A stretch of 64,000 bases of DNA, from the NCBI RefSeq assembly GCF_014647455.2, contig NZ_BMPF01000006.1, forward strand, positions 55,585 to 119,584, in the 5' to 3' direction. The position numbers were made by a program, and so were the translations under genes. The notes beneath the pieces were generated by a model. That model was not told the origin of the DNA. It worked only from the letters and a program-made list of their open reading frames with translations, and made no database searches. This document shows, piece after piece, positions 25,891-35,439 of the stretch. Every line of letters begins with the position of its first letter. Within the stretch, counting starts at the first letter, position 1. The DNA comes from Halarchaeum grantii. Its GTDB lineage: Archaea; Halobacteriota; Halobacteria; Halobacteriales; Halobacteriaceae.

Positions 25891-26241
25891 ATGGATCGCC
25901 GGACGCTCCTCCGAGGGGCCGGGACGGTCGCGCTCGCCGCGCTCGCGGGCTGTGCGGGGACGGAGAGTGCGGAGTCGTCGCTCCTCGTCGCGAGCGAAGA
26001 CTTCCACTTCGACGACGACGGCGCGCTCGTCGTGACCGCCGTCGTCTCGAACGTCGGCGACACCCGCCACGGCGCGACCGTCGTCTTCGCGCCCGAGGTG
26101 AACGGCGAGACGCGCGAGCGCCGCATCGACGTCGAACTCGCGGCCCACGAGACGCGCGCCGTCGAGACGACGTACGGCGACGTCGACGAAGCGGACGTGA
26201 GTAGCCTCGAGCTGGTCGTCTCGCTCGAGGACGTCCGATAG
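25891..26241 (+). CDS. Small Tat lipoprotein with a CARDB-like beta domain
   Basis: Protein of 116 aa. The Tat-lipoprotein signal is MDRRTLLRGAGTVALAALAG followed by the lipobox Cys. One immunoglobulin-like beta domain follows (DDGALVVTAVVSNVGDTRHG), resembling FxLYD/CARDB-type modules. It is probably anchored outside the cell membrane. It lies between xpb and bax1 on the opposite strand, so no functional link to repair is implied. Confidence 0.75.
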   Translation: MDRRTLLRGAGTVALAALAGCAGTESAESSLLVASEDFHFDDDGALVVTAVVSNVGDTRHGATVVFAPEVNGETRERRIDVELAAHETRAVETTYGDVDEADVSSLELVVSLEDVR

Positions 26242-26271
26242 TTCAGCCACACTGCCGCCGAGTCGCGTCGC

Positions 26272-27615
26272 CTATCGTCGCCGGTTCGCGACGCGCTCCT
26301 CGGCGGTGTCGGCGCTCACGAGCTCGTAGAGCGTCGCCCGTGAGCCGTCGTCCTTCGGGCGGAGGACGCGCCCGAGGCGCTGGGTGAACTCGCGCTCACT
26401 CCCCGAGCCCGCGAAGACGACGGCGACGTTCGCGTCCGGGACGTCGACGCCCTCGTCGAGGACGTTCGCGGTCACGACGCGCGAGTAGGTGCCCTCGCGG
26501 AACTTCCGGAGGATTTCGCGGCGCTCGGCCGCGCCCGTCTCGTGCGTGATCGGCGGGATCAAGAAGCGCTCGGAGAGCCGGTAGACGAGGTCCGTCGAGG
26601 CCGTGAAGACGATGACTCTGTCCTCGCGGTGGCGCTCGAGGAGCGACTCGAGCTCGGCGACCTTCGCGTCCGACTCCTGAACGATGGTGCGCGCGCGCTG
26701 TTTCGCGAGGAGGGCCTCACGCGCCCGCGGGTCGTTCCCGGAGCGCTTCACGAGCTCCTGGTAGTCGCTCCCCGAGGTGAACGTGATGTTCGCCTGCCGG
26801 AGGTAGTCCGTGAAGGTGCTCTGGGCCTCCTCGTAGCGCTCGCGCTCCGCGTCGGTGAGCGGGACTTCGAGGCGCCGGACGTCGTAGGCGGCGAGGTGCT
26901 CGCCCGCGAGGTCGTCGACGTCGAGTCGGTACACCACGTCCCCGACGAGTTCTTCGAGGACTTCGTGTGCGCCGTCGGGGCGCTCGAACGTCGCGGTGAG
27001 GCCGAGGCGCGCGGGCGCGGCGAGCAGGCGCGCGATGTCGCGGTAGCCCTCGCCGCCGAGGTGGTGGACCTCGTCGAAGACGACGAGGCCGAAGCGGTCA
27101 CCGAGTTCGTCCGCGCGCAGGTACGCGGAGTCGTACGTGGCGACGGTGACCGCCCCCACGGACTGCTCGCCGCCGCCGAGTTGGCCGACGTCGCAGTCGA
27201 ACTCGCGCTCCAACTCCTCGCGCCACTGGTTGAGGAGGTCGATGGTGGGGACGACGACGAGCGCCGTCTCGCCCACGGCCTCGATGGCCTTCAGGGCGAG
27301 CACGGTCTTGCCCGCGCCGGTGGGGAGCTCGACGACGCCGCGCTCGTCGTTCTCGCGCCACGCGTCGAGCGCCGCGCGCTGGTAGTCCCGGAGGTCGTAG
27401 GTGGAGGCGACGTCGAGGCGCTCCCAGCGCGGCACCGCGTCCTCGACGGTGGTGCCGAGCGTCCGCAGGTGCGCGCGCAGCGGGCCGTACCGGTGGCCGG
27501 GCACCCGCCCCGAGTCGGTGCGGTCGTCGCGCTCGACGTACGGGAGTCGCCCGTAGACGTCGGCGTCGCCGCCGACACGCACCGTGCCGTCCTCGTAGTC
27601 GAGCGTGACCGTCAT
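26272..27615 (-). CDS. xpb: XPB/Rad25-type DNA helicase
   Basis: Protein of 447 aa, superfamily 2 helicase: motif I VVELPTGAGKTVLALKAI, motif II VVFDEVHHLGGEG, motif III GLTATFERPDG, motif V ANVLDEGVDVPDA and motif VI FTQRLGRVLRPK. N-terminal damage-recognition-like region about residues 1-75. Archaeal XPB works with Bax1 in DNA repair. The Bax1 gene follows on the same strand. No frameshift or intein is seen. Confidence 0.93.
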   Translation of the reverse strand: MTVTLDYEDGTVRVGGDADVYGRLPYVERDDRTDSGRVPGHRYGPLRAHLRTLGTTVEDAVPRWERLDVASTYDLRDYQRAALDAWRENDERGVVELPTGAGKTVLALKAIEAVGETALVVVPTIDLLNQWREELEREFDCDVGQLGGGEQSVGAVTVATYDSAYLRADELGDRFGLVVFDEVHHLGGEGYRDIARLLAAPARLGLTATFERPDGAHEVLEELVGDVVYRLDVDDLAGEHLAAYDVRRLEVPLTDAERERYEEAQSTFTDYLRQANITFTSGSDYQELVKRSGNDPRAREALLAKQRARTIVQESDAKVAELESLLERHREDRVIVFTASTDLVYRLSERFLIPPITHETGAAERREILRKFREGTYSRVVTANVLDEGVDVPDANVAVVFAGSGSEREFTQRLGRVLRPKDDGSRATLYELVSADTAEERVANRRR

Positions 27616-27750
27616 CGGCGGGGAGTAGCGCGTAGGGCCGTAAATCTCCGTCCCTCTCGCGTGCGTCTCGCGAGCGCGACGGGCGAGCGGTGCGTGCGGC
27701 GTGACGGGCGTTCTGAAACGCTTTTACGGCGGAAGGCGCTTCTCACACGC

Positions 27751-28416
27751 ATGACCGAGGACGCCGACGGAGTCGAAGTCGAGATCGAGGACGGGGACGC
27801 CGACGCGGCCGAGGGCACGGATGCCGACGCCGACCCGTCCGAGGGCGAGGGCGCGGCGAGCGGGCCGACGCTCGCGGACCGCGTCGCCGAGCACGACGAG
27901 GAGCTCGCCGCGGAGGTCGCGGACGTCGTGGGCGACCGGAACGAACTCGCCGAGACCGTCGAGGACCTCGAAGCCGAGCTCGAGGAGACCGAGGAGCGCC
28001 TCCAGCGCGTGCAGGCGGACTTCCAGAACTACAAGAAGCGCGCGAAGCGCAAGCAGGAGGAGACCGAGGAGCGCGCGACCGAGGACCTCGTGACGAGCCT
28101 CCTCGACGTCCGTGACAACCTGAAGCGCGCGCTCGCCGAGGAGACGGGGGACACGGACTCCCTGCGCGAGGGCGTGGAGATGACGAAGCGCGAGCTCGAC
28201 CGCGTCTTCGAGGACGAGGGCGTCGCGGAGATCGCGCCCGAGCCCGGCACCGAGACGGACCCGCACCGCCACGAGGTGATGCTCGAGGTGTCGAGCGACG
28301 AGCCCGAGGGGACGGTCGCGGAGGTCTACCGGCCGGGCTACGAGATGGCCGGGAAGGTCCTGCGCGCGGCGCAAGTGACCGTGAGCGACGGCTCGGGCGC
28401 CGACGGCGGGGAGTAG
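27751..28416 (+). CDS. grpE: Nucleotide exchange factor GrpE
   Basis: Protein of 221 aa. A very acidic N-terminus (residues 1-45) precedes the long coiled-coil dimerisation helix (ELAETVEDLEAELEETEERL) and the GrpE signature (QADFQNYKKRAKRKQEE; later VAEVYRPGYEMAGKVLRAAQ). It releases ADP from DnaK. The start at 27751 is 26 nt after gcttttacgg. It is the first of grpE-dnaK-dnaJ; a 160-base gap with its own promoter separates dnaK. Confidence 0.95.
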   Translation: MTEDADGVEVEIEDGDADAAEGTDADADPSEGEGAASGPTLADRVAEHDEELAAEVADVVGDRNELAETVEDLEAELEETEERLQRVQADFQNYKKRAKRKQEETEERATEDLVTSLLDVRDNLKRALAEETGDTDSLREGVEMTKRELDRVFEDEGVAEIAPEPGTETDPHRHEVMLEVSSDEPEGTVAEVYRPGYEMAGKVLRAAQVTVSDGSGADGGE

Positions 28417-28539
28417 GCGCGAGGGGCGACGGCGCTCGCCTACCGGTTCATCATAAATCCAGCGCTCTACGGCGCGCAACGGGGCTGAAACTCCCGTTTT
28501 CGTGCTCGCTGGCGGCCGTGGGAACCATCCACACTAGCA

Positions 28540-28550
28540 AGCTTTAAACC
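28540..28550 (+). promoter_or_regulatory. dnaK promoter TATA element
   Basis: AGCTTTAAACC, with a purine-rich sequence just downstream (CGAAACAG), about 30 nt before the dnaK ATG at 28577. This gives dnaK a promoter separate from grpE. Confidence 0.55.
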
Positions 28551-28576
28551 GAAACAGCGGTTCATTCTCTCCCAAG

Positions 28577-30490
28577 ATGGCTAGTCAGAAGATTCTCGGT
28601 ATCGACCTCGGTACCACGAACAGCGCGTTCGCGGTCATGGAGGGTGGCGAGCCCGAGATAATCCCGAACAGCGAGGGCGACCGGACGACGCCCTCGGTGG
28701 TCGCGTGGGACGACGGCGAACTCCTCGTCGGCAAGCCCGCGAAGAACCAGGCCGTCCAGAACCCCGAGCACACCGTCCAGTCCATCAAGCGCCACATGGG
28801 CGAGGAGGACTACACGGTCGCGCTCGGCGACGACGAGTACACGCCCGAAGAGATCTCGGCGCGCATCCTCCAGAAGATCAAGCGCGACGCCGAGGACTAC
28901 CTCGGTGACGACGTCGAGAAGGCGGTCATCACCGTCCCCGCGTACTTCAACGACAAGCAGCGCCAGGCGACGAAGAACGCCGGCCAGATCGCGGGCTTCG
29001 ACGTCGAGCGCATCGTCAACGAGCCCACGGCCGCGTCGATGGCGTACGGTCTCGACGACGAGGGCGAGGGCACCGTCCTCGTCTACGACCTCGGTGGCGG
29101 GACGTTCGACGTCTCCGTCCTCGACATCGCCGAAGGCGCCTACGACGTCATCGCGACGAACGGCGACAACGACCTCGGTGGGGACGACTGGGACGAAGCC
29201 CTCATCGACCACCTCGCCGACGAGTTCGAGGCCGAGCACGGCATCGACCTCCGCGAGGACCGGCAGGCCCTCCAGCGCCTGAAGGACGCCGCCGAGGAGG
29301 CGAAGATCGAGCTGAGTAGCCGCAAGGAGACGACCGTCAACCTCCCGTTCATCACGGCGACCGACGACGGCCCCGTCCACCTCGAGCAGGACGTCACCCG
29401 CGCGACCTTCGAGAAGGTCACGAGCGACCTCATCGAGCGCACCGTCGGCCCGACGGAGCAGGCGCTCGCCGACGCCGGCCTCGACACCGACGACATCGAC
29501 GACGTCGTTCTGGTGGGTGGCTCGACGCGGATGCCGCAGGTCCAGGAGAAGGTCGAGGAACTCGCCGGGCAGGAGCCCCGGAAGTCCGTCAACCCCGACG
29601 AAGCCGTCGCGCTCGGCGCGGCCGTGCAGGGCGGCGTTCTGAGTGGGGACGTCGACGACGTCGTCCTCCTCGACGTCACGCCCCTGAGTCTGGGTATCGA
29701 GGTGAAGGGCGGACTCTTCGAGCGCCTCGTCGAGAAGAACACCACGATCCCGACGGAGGCCTCGAAGGTGTTCACCACCGCCGCCGACAACCAGCAGTCC
29801 GTCCAGATCCGCGTCTTCCAGGGCGAGCGCGAAATCGCCGAGGAGAACGAGCTGCTCGGCGCGTTCCAGCTCACCGGCATCCCGCCCGCGCCCGCCGGCA
29901 CCCCGCAGATCGAGGTGTCCTTCGACATCGACGCGGACGGCATCGTCAACGTCTCCGCCGAGGATCAAGGCTCGGGGAACGCCGAAGACATCACCATCGA
30001 GGGCGGCGCCGGCCTCAGCGACGAGGAGATCGAGCGCATGCAGGAGGAGGCCGAGCAGCACGCCGAGGAGGACGAGCAGCGCCGCGAGCGCATCGAGGCG
30101 CGCAACGAGGCCGAGACGACGATCCAGCGCGCGGAGACGCTCCTCGAGGAGAACGAGGAGATGGTCGACGACGAGACGCGCGAGACGATCGAGGCGTCCG
30201 TCGAGGACGTCGAGGCGGTCCTCGACGACGAGGACGCCGACACCGAGGAGATCGAAGCGGCCACCGAGGCGCTCAGCGAGGACCTCCAAGAGGTCGGTAA
30301 GCAGGCCTACCAGCAGCAGGCGCAGGCCGGCGCGGGCGGCGCCGGTGCCGGCGCCGGCATGGGCGGCATGGGCGGTATGGGTGACATGGGCGACATGGAC
30401 CCCGAGGACGTCGACGCCGACGACTTCGTCGACGCCGACTTCGAAGATGTGGATGGGGACGACGAGTCCGACGACGCCGAGGAGAACTGA
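28577..30490 (+). CDS. dnaK: Molecular chaperone DnaK (Hsp70)
   Basis: Protein of 637 aa with the Hsp70 signatures [37 protein letters not shown] and [20 protein letters not shown], then the substrate-binding domain ([20 protein letters not shown]) and helical lid. The C-terminus is Gly/Met-rich ([20 protein letters not shown]) and ends in an acidic tail. Lengths are normal for the family. Haloarchaeal DnaK is of bacterial type; the cluster order grpE-dnaK-dnaJ supports shared function in refolding. Confidence 0.97.
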   Translation: MASQKILGIDLGTTNSAFAVMEGGEPEIIPNSEGDRTTPSVVAWDDGELLVGKPAKNQAVQNPEHTVQSIKRHMGEEDYTVALGDDEYTPEEISARILQKIKRDAEDYLGDDVEKAVITVPAYFNDKQRQATKNAGQIAGFDVERIVNEPTAASMAYGLDDEGEGTVLVYDLGGGTFDVSVLDIAEGAYDVIATNGDNDLGGDDWDEALIDHLADEFEAEHGIDLREDRQALQRLKDAAEEAKIELSSRKETTVNLPFITATDDGPVHLEQDVTRATFEKVTSDLIERTVGPTEQALADAGLDTDDIDDVVLVGGSTRMPQVQEKVEELAGQEPRKSVNPDEAVALGAAVQGGVLSGDVDDVVLLDVTPLSLGIEVKGGLFERLVEKNTTIPTEASKVFTTAADNQQSVQIRVFQGEREIAEENELLGAFQLTGIPPAPAGTPQIEVSFDIDADGIVNVSAEDQGSGNAEDITIEGGAGLSDEEIERMQEEAEQHAEEDEQRRERIEARNEAETTIQRAETLLEENEEMVDDETRETIEASVEDVEAVLDDEDADTEEIEAATEALSEDLQEVGKQAYQQQAQAGAGGAGAGAGMGGMGGMGDMGDMDPEDVDADDFVDADFEDVDGDDESDDAEEN

Positions 30491-30539
30491 AGCCAACGCC
30501 TAACCGCCTCCGCACATTACCCTTCGCTAACGAACTTCG

Positions 30540-31712
30540 ATGAGTCAGGACTTCTACGACGCGCTCGGGGTCAGTCGTGACGCCGACGAGAGCGAGATCA
30601 AGAAGGCGTATCGCGAGCAGGTCAAGCAGTACCATCCGGACGTGAGCGACGAGCCCGACGCCGAGGAGAAGTTCAAACGGATCCAGAAGGCGAAGGAGGT
30701 GCTCACGGACGAGGACAAGCGCGAGGCCTACGACCGACTCGGCCACGAACGCTACACGGAGGCCGAGAAGCACGGCGCCGACCCCGGCGGCGACGGCGGG
30801 ATGGGCGGCGCCGGCGGCATGGGCGGCCAGGGCAACCCGTTCGGCGGCATGGGCGGCGGCGGTGCCGGCGGGATGAACGACATCTTCGAGCAGTTCTTCG
30901 GCGGCGGCGGTCGACAGGACCCGAACCGCCCCCGACAGGGTCAGGACCTCCGCACCCGCCTCAGCATCGACTTGCAGGAGGCCTACGACGGCGCCACGAA
31001 GCAGGTGACGGTGCGCCGACCCGAGGAGTGCGGGGAATGCGGCGGGAGCGGCCACCCCGCCGACGCGGACGTCCGCACCTGCCCCGAGTGCGACGGGCAG
31101 GGCCAGACGACGCGCGTCCAGCAGACGCCCTTGGGTCGCGTCCAGCAGCGTCAGGAGTGTCGGCGTTGTGGCGGCGAGGGCGAGATATACAGCGAGAACT
31201 GCGGCGAGTGCAGTGGCCAGGGCACCGTCCGCCGGGAGGCGACGCTCACCGTCGAGGTGCCGGCCGGCATCGCGGACGGCCAGACGCTCCGCATGGAGCG
31301 CGAGGGCGCGCCCGGCGAGAACGGCGGGCCGAAGGGCGACCTCCTGATCGAGGTGTCGGTCGCCGACCATCCGGAGTTCGAGCGCGACGGCGACGACCTC
31401 GAACACCGCCACGCAATCTCCTTCCCGCAGGCCGTCTTCGGCGCGAGCGTGGAGGTGCCGACGCTCGATGGCGCCGTCGAACTCGACGTCCCGCAGGGGA
31501 CGCAGAGCGGCGAGCGCTTCCGCCTGCGCGGGAAGGGCATGCCGCGACTGCGCGGGCGCGGACAGGGCGACCTCTACGTCACCGTGCAGGTGGTGACGCC
31601 CGACTCCCTGAACGAGGAGCAGCGCGAGGCCCTCGAGCAATTCGCGGAAGCCGGCGGCGAGGAGGTCGACGTCGAGCAGGGCTTCTTCGAGAAGATCAAG
31701 AGCTCGCTGTGA
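30540..31712 (+). CDS. dnaJ: Chaperone DnaJ (Hsp40)
   Basis: Protein of 390 aa. J domain with the catalytic HPD (QVKQYHPDVSDEPDAEEKFK), a Gly/Met-rich linker (residues 80-125), and four CxxCxGxG zinc repeats (CGECGGSG, CPECDGQG, CRRCGGEG, CGECSGQG, about residues 164-228). The C-terminal peptide-binding domains follow. It stimulates the DnaK ATPase. It begins 49 nt after dnaK. Confidence 0.97.
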   Translation: MSQDFYDALGVSRDADESEIKKAYREQVKQYHPDVSDEPDAEEKFKRIQKAKEVLTDEDKREAYDRLGHERYTEAEKHGADPGGDGGMGGAGGMGGQGNPFGGMGGGGAGGMNDIFEQFFGGGGRQDPNRPRQGQDLRTRLSIDLQEAYDGATKQVTVRRPEECGECGGSGHPADADVRTCPECDGQGQTTRVQQTPLGRVQQRQECRRCGGEGEIYSENCGECSGQGTVRREATLTVEVPAGIADGQTLRMEREGAPGENGGPKGDLLIEVSVADHPEFERDGDDLEHRHAISFPQAVFGASVEVPTLDGAVELDVPQGTQSGERFRLRGKGMPRLRGRGQGDLYVTVQVVTPDSLNEEQREALEQFAEAGGEEVDVEQGFFEKIKSSL

Positions 31713-31757
31713 GTCGAACCCGGTCCCTTTAATCGGGTCCGTGCCGCCCCTTCGCGT

Positions 31758-32879
31758 ATGAGCGACTTCTCCCGACGCGTGGAGTCCATCGACATCAGCG
31801 GCATCCGGAAGGTGTTCGAGGCGGCGGACGAGGACGCGATCAATCTCGGCCTCGGCCAACCCGACTTCCCGACGCCCGAGCACGCCCGACGGGGCGCCAT
31901 CGACGCCATCGAGGCGGGGAAGGCTGACGGCTACACGTCGAACAAGGGCACGCGGAGCCTTCGCGAGGCGGTCGCCGCGAAGCACGCGCGCGACAACGGC
32001 CTCGACGTCGATCCGGAAGATGTTATCGCGACCTCCGGCGGGAGCGAGGCGCTCCACCTCGCCATCGAGGCGCACGTCGACGCGGGCGAGGAAGTGCTCT
32101 TCCCCGACCCGGGCTTCGTCTCCTACGACGCGCTGACGAAGCTCGCGGACGGCGAGCCGGTGGGGCTGCCGCTGCGCGACGACCTGACGCTCGACCCGGC
32201 GACGGTCGAGGAGCACATCACGGAGGACACGGCGGCGTTCGTCGTGAACTCGCCCGCGAACCCGACGGGCGCGGTGGCTTCGCCCGAGGACATGCGCGAG
32301 TTCGCGCGCATCGCCGCCGAGTACGACGTGCTCTGCATCAGCGACGAGGTGTACGAGCACATCGTCTTCGAGGGCGAGCACCGCTCCCCGCTGGAGTTCG
32401 ACGACGCGGGGAACGTCGTCGTCGTGAACGCCTGCTCGAAGACGTACTCGATGACCGGGTGGCGTCTCGGCTGGGTGACGGGGGCGACCGAGCGCGTCGA
32501 GCGGATGCTTCGCGTCCACCAGTACGCACAGGCGTGTGCTTCCGCGCCCGCGCAGTACGCCGCCGAAGCCGCGCTCACCGGCCCGCAGGACCCGGTCGAC
32601 GAGATGGTGGCGGCGTTCGAGGAGCGCCGCGACGTCCTCCTCGACGGCCTCGAGGACATGGGGCTGGACGTGCCGACGCCGAGGGGCGCGTTCTACGCGA
32701 TGCCGAAGGTCCCCGAGGGCTGGGTCGAGGAAGTGCTCGAACGCGGCGTCGTCGTCGTCCCCGGTGACGCGTTCGGCGAGCGCGGTGCGGGCTCCGCGCG
32801 CATCTCGTACGCGACGAGCATGGAGAACATCGAGGCGGCGCTCGACGCGATGCGCGACGCGACGGCCGCGACGCGCTAG
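31758..32879 (+). CDS. Class I PLP-dependent aminotransferase
   Basis: Protein of 373 aa, fold type I. It has INLGLGQPDFPTPEHARRGA at the N-terminus, NSPANPTGAV (Asn contacting PLP), the PLP-Lys motif CSKTYSMTGWRLGWV and a C-terminal SARISYATS (carboxylate-binding Arg). It is of the aspartate/alanine aminotransferase type; the amino acid specificity is not evident. A cctttaatcgg promoter element lies 26 nt upstream, indicating independent transcription from dnaJ. Confidence 0.92.
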   Translation: MSDFSRRVESIDISGIRKVFEAADEDAINLGLGQPDFPTPEHARRGAIDAIEAGKADGYTSNKGTRSLREAVAAKHARDNGLDVDPEDVIATSGGSEALHLAIEAHVDAGEEVLFPDPGFVSYDALTKLADGEPVGLPLRDDLTLDPATVEEHITEDTAAFVVNSPANPTGAVASPEDMREFARIAAEYDVLCISDEVYEHIVFEGEHRSPLEFDDAGNVVVVNACSKTYSMTGWRLGWVTGATERVERMLRVHQYAQACASAPAQYAAEAALTGPQDPVDEMVAAFEERRDVLLDGLEDMGLDVPTPRGAFYAMPKVPEGWVEEVLERGVVVVPGDAFGERGAGSARISYATSMENIEAALDAMRDATAATR

Positions 32880-32952
32880 TCGCGAGGCCGCCCGAGGGCG
32901 GGCGGCTCACTGACCGGAGTACTTTAACCGGCGACGCGCGAACTGCCTAGAT

Positions 32953-33423
32953 ATGACTGAGGGGAGACGCGTCGTCGAGAAGGCGTACGCGTACGTGACC
33001 CGATCCGATGGCGCGGAGCTGCTGGTCTTCGAGCCGCCGGACGGCGAGGGGCCGCAGGTGCCGAAGGGCGGCATCGAGGCCGGCGAGGACCCCGCCCACG
33101 CCGTCGTGCGCGAGCTGCGCGAGGAAACGGGGCTCGCCGACGCCGAACTCCTCGACGCCGTCGCCACCGACGAGTGGCGACATCCCTCGAAGCCGAAGAC
33201 GTATCGCCGCCACTTCTTCCACGTCGCGGTCACGGACGCCCCCGACGAGTGGACCCACGAGGTGACGGGCGGCGGCGAGGACGACGGCCTCCGCTACGCC
33301 TGCCACTGGACGCGCGTCGAGGAGGCCGCGGACGCGCTCGTCCGCGAGCAGGGCGCCCACCTCGACGCGCTCGGCGACGCGGCCCACGAGGCTCAGAACG
33401 CCGGCAAGACGCGCTCCTCGTAG
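32953..33423 (+). CDS. NUDIX hydrolase
   Basis: Protein of 156 aa with a full Nudix box, GGIEAGEDPAHAVVRELREE followed by TGL (residues 38-60), which binds the metal-pyrophosphate of nucleotide diphosphate derivatives. The substrate is unknown. The last 31 nt overlap the 3' end of the convergent oxidoreductase gene. Confidence 0.9.
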   Translation: MTEGRRVVEKAYAYVTRSDGAELLVFEPPDGEGPQVPKGGIEAGEDPAHAVVRELREETGLADAELLDAVATDEWRHPSKPKTYRRHFFHVAVTDAPDEWTHEVTGGGEDDGLRYACHWTRVEEAADALVREQGAHLDALGDAAHEAQNAGKTRSS

Positions 33424-34346
33424 AAGTCGAAGAAAGCCTCCTGATTCGGCCCGACGTTGTGGACGTAGACGTGGTCGTAGCCCGCGTCCACGAACTCCTC
33501 GAGGGCGGCGACGTGCGCCGCCGGGTCGGGGTCAGTGAGCGTGTGCCCGTCCCGGATATCCGCGCGCGTCACGTCCTCGCAGGCGTGCTCGAAGTGCGCG
33601 GGCGTCGGAAGCTCCGAGCTCACCCCACCGGGGAGGTCGCCCGTCGGCCACCACTCGTAGGCGGTCTCGACGGCGTCTTCCTCCGTCTCCGCGTAGCAGA
33701 CCGCGAGCTGGCCGTACGTCGGCCCGTCGCCGCCCGCGTCGCGATAGGTCTCGACGACGCGCTCCTGCGGGCCGACACAGACGAGGCCGTCGCCGATCTC
33801 GGCGGCCTTCCCAGCGGTGCGGTCGCCGTACGCGGAGACGTATATCGGCGGGTCATCCGCCGGGAGCGTGAACAGCTGGGCGTTCTCCACCGTGAAGTGC
33901 TCGCCGTCGTGACTCACCATCTCCCCGCGCCAGAGCTCGCGGATCACACCGACGGCTTCCTCGAGCATCGCGAGGCGCTCGTGGTGGGGCGGCCAGCGCT
34001 CGCCGGTGACGTGCTCGTTCAGGCGCTCGCCGGTGCCGACGCCGAAGAAGAACCGGCCGTCGAGCATCGACGCCGTGGTCGCCGTCGCCTGCGCGAGGGT
34101 CACCGGATGCTGGCGGTTGATCGGCGCCGTGACGCCCGTCCCCACCTCGAGGTCGTCGGTGGTCTCGGAGATGGCGCCGAGACTGCTCCACACGTACGGC
34201 GCCTCGCCCTGCTGGCGGATCCACGGGTGGTAGTGGTCCGAGATCGGCGCGAAGTCGAATCCCCGCCGCTCGGCCTCGGCGGCGAGCGCAGCGAGGTCGC
34301 TCCCGCCGTGCTCCTCGCTCGACAGCGCGTAGCCGAACTCCGTCAT
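33393..34346 (-). CDS. F420-dependent LLM-class oxidoreductase (TIGR03557-like)
   Basis: Protein of 317 aa with a luciferase-like TIM barrel: EFGYALSSEEHGGSDLAALA, FDFAPISDHYHPWIRQQGEA, VEVGTGVTAPINRQHPVTLA-type strands and GRFFFGVGTGERLNEHV. These match the F420-dependent, glucose-6-phosphate-dehydrogenase-like subgroup. The substrate is unknown. ATG 34346 starts the first barrel strand. It overlaps the Nudix gene tail-to-tail. Confidence 0.88.
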   Translation of the reverse strand: MTEFGYALSSEEHGGSDLAALAAEAERRGFDFAPISDHYHPWIRQQGEAPYVWSSLGAISETTDDLEVGTGVTAPINRQHPVTLAQATATTASMLDGRFFFGVGTGERLNEHVTGERWPPHHERLAMLEEAVGVIRELWRGEMVSHDGEHFTVENAQLFTLPADDPPIYVSAYGDRTAGKAAEIGDGLVCVGPQERVVETYRDAGGDGPTYGQLAVCYAETEEDAVETAYEWWPTGDLPGGVSSELPTPAHFEHACEDVTRADIRDGHTLTDPDPAAHVAALEEFVDAGYDHVYVHNVGPNQEAFFDFYEERVLPAF

Positions 34347-34438
34347 GTGTCGGGGGACGCACGCCGCGGTGTCGTGTTTTGGGGCCGTTACGTGCCGGCG
34401 CCACACCGCTTAATCGTCGTGCCCGCTTCTACTCCCGT

Positions 34439-35188
34439 ATGGACGTCACACTCCTCACCGTCGGCGACGAGTTACTCGCCGGCGACACCGAGAACACGAA
34501 CGCGACGTGGCTCGCCCGCCAGCTCTCCGCGCGCGGCGCGTCCGTCCGCCGCGTGCTCGTCGTGCCGGACGAGCACGAGACGATCGCCGACTACGTCCGG
34601 GAGTGGCGCGACGCCTACGACGCCGTCCTCGTCACCGGCGGCCTCGGTGGAACGCACGACGACGTGACGATGGACGCCGTCGCGGACGCGACCGACCGCG
34701 AGCTCCACGTGCCCGAGGCGTCGCGCGAGGCAGTCGAGCGCGCCGCCGCTGCCTACCGGGACGCGAACCCCGAGGAGGCCGAGCGCTTCGACCTCGACCT
34801 GGACGTGGAGGCGTGGGCGGCCGTCCCCGAGGACGCTCGCGTCCTCCCGAACGACCCCGGGCTCTCGCCCGGCACGAAGGTCCCCACCGAGGGCGACGCG
34901 GGCGCCGTCTACGTCTTCCCGGGCGTCCCCGACGAGGTGCACGCGATGTTCGACCGCGTCGCCGAGGACTTCGGCGGGAGCGTCGTCTCGGAGACGATAT
35001 ACACGGGCGCGCCCGAGGGCGCGCTCGGGCCGGCACTCGACGCCGTTCGGGGCGCGTTCGACGTCGCCGTCGGGAGCTACCCCTCCGGTGAGGGGCCGAA
35101 CCGCCTGAAGGTCACGGGGGAGGACGAGGCCGAGGTCGCGGCGGCGCTCGCCGACCTCGAAGACCGCGTCGCCGACCTGACGGACTGA
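34439..35188 (+). CDS. CinA N-terminal/MoCF-domain protein (paralogue 2)
   Basis: Protein of 249 aa with the same motifs as the gene at 5267: LLTVGDELLAGDTENTNATW, VLVTGGLGGTHDDVTMDAVA and VYVFPGVPDEVHAMFDRVAE. It carries an insertion of about 20 residues (DANPEEAERFDLDLDVEAW, near 105-125) absent from paralogue 1. A cttaatcg element 26 nt upstream supports the ATG at 34439. Function as for paralogue 1; the divergence suggests a different substrate. Confidence 0.85.
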   Translation: MDVTLLTVGDELLAGDTENTNATWLARQLSARGASVRRVLVVPDEHETIADYVREWRDAYDAVLVTGGLGGTHDDVTMDAVADATDRELHVPEASREAVERAAAAYRDANPEEAERFDLDLDVEAWAAVPEDARVLPNDPGLSPGTKVPTEGDAGAVYVFPGVPDEVHAMFDRVAEDFGGSVVSETIYTGAPEGALGPALDAVRGAFDVAVGSYPSGEGPNRLKVTGEDEAEVAAALADLEDRVADLTD

Positions 35189-35277
35189 CGCCGAGGCGGA
35201 CACACCGCGTCTCCGGCACGTTCGCGGGGGATAGCTTTACGTTCCTCTACCAGAAAGTATATCACGGGGGATTCACC

Positions 35278-35412
35278 ATGCCTGTACCCACGTATCCGAG
35301 CGACGAACCGGACCGTCGCGGTGGTGCCCCCGACATCGACGACCTCATCGGGCGCATCATCCGCGGGAACGACGACCGCGACAGCGCACCGACACCAACG
35401 TGCGGGGCCTGA
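35278..35412 (+). CDS. Small hydrophilic protein (44 aa)
   Basis: The frame from ATG 35278 to TGA 35410-35412 encodes MPVPTYPSDEPDRRGG..., a helix-like DIDDLIGRIIRGNDD and a Cys-containing end (TPTCGA). A GGGGGA Shine-Dalgarno-like stretch lies 6 nt upstream, and agctttacg (35233-35241) could be the promoter. No family is recognised, but the coding pattern is convincing. Confidence 0.5.
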   Translation: MPVPTYPSDEPDRRGGAPDIDDLIGRIIRGNDDRDSAPTPTCGA

Positions 35413-35439
35413 GGCGCACGCGTCGAACCGCCTCGCCGA

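Noticed and set aside
26542..27750. Long N-terminal extension of the GrpE frame
   Set aside because: It is antisense to xpb and has no homology. GrpE begins at 27751, just after its own promoter.
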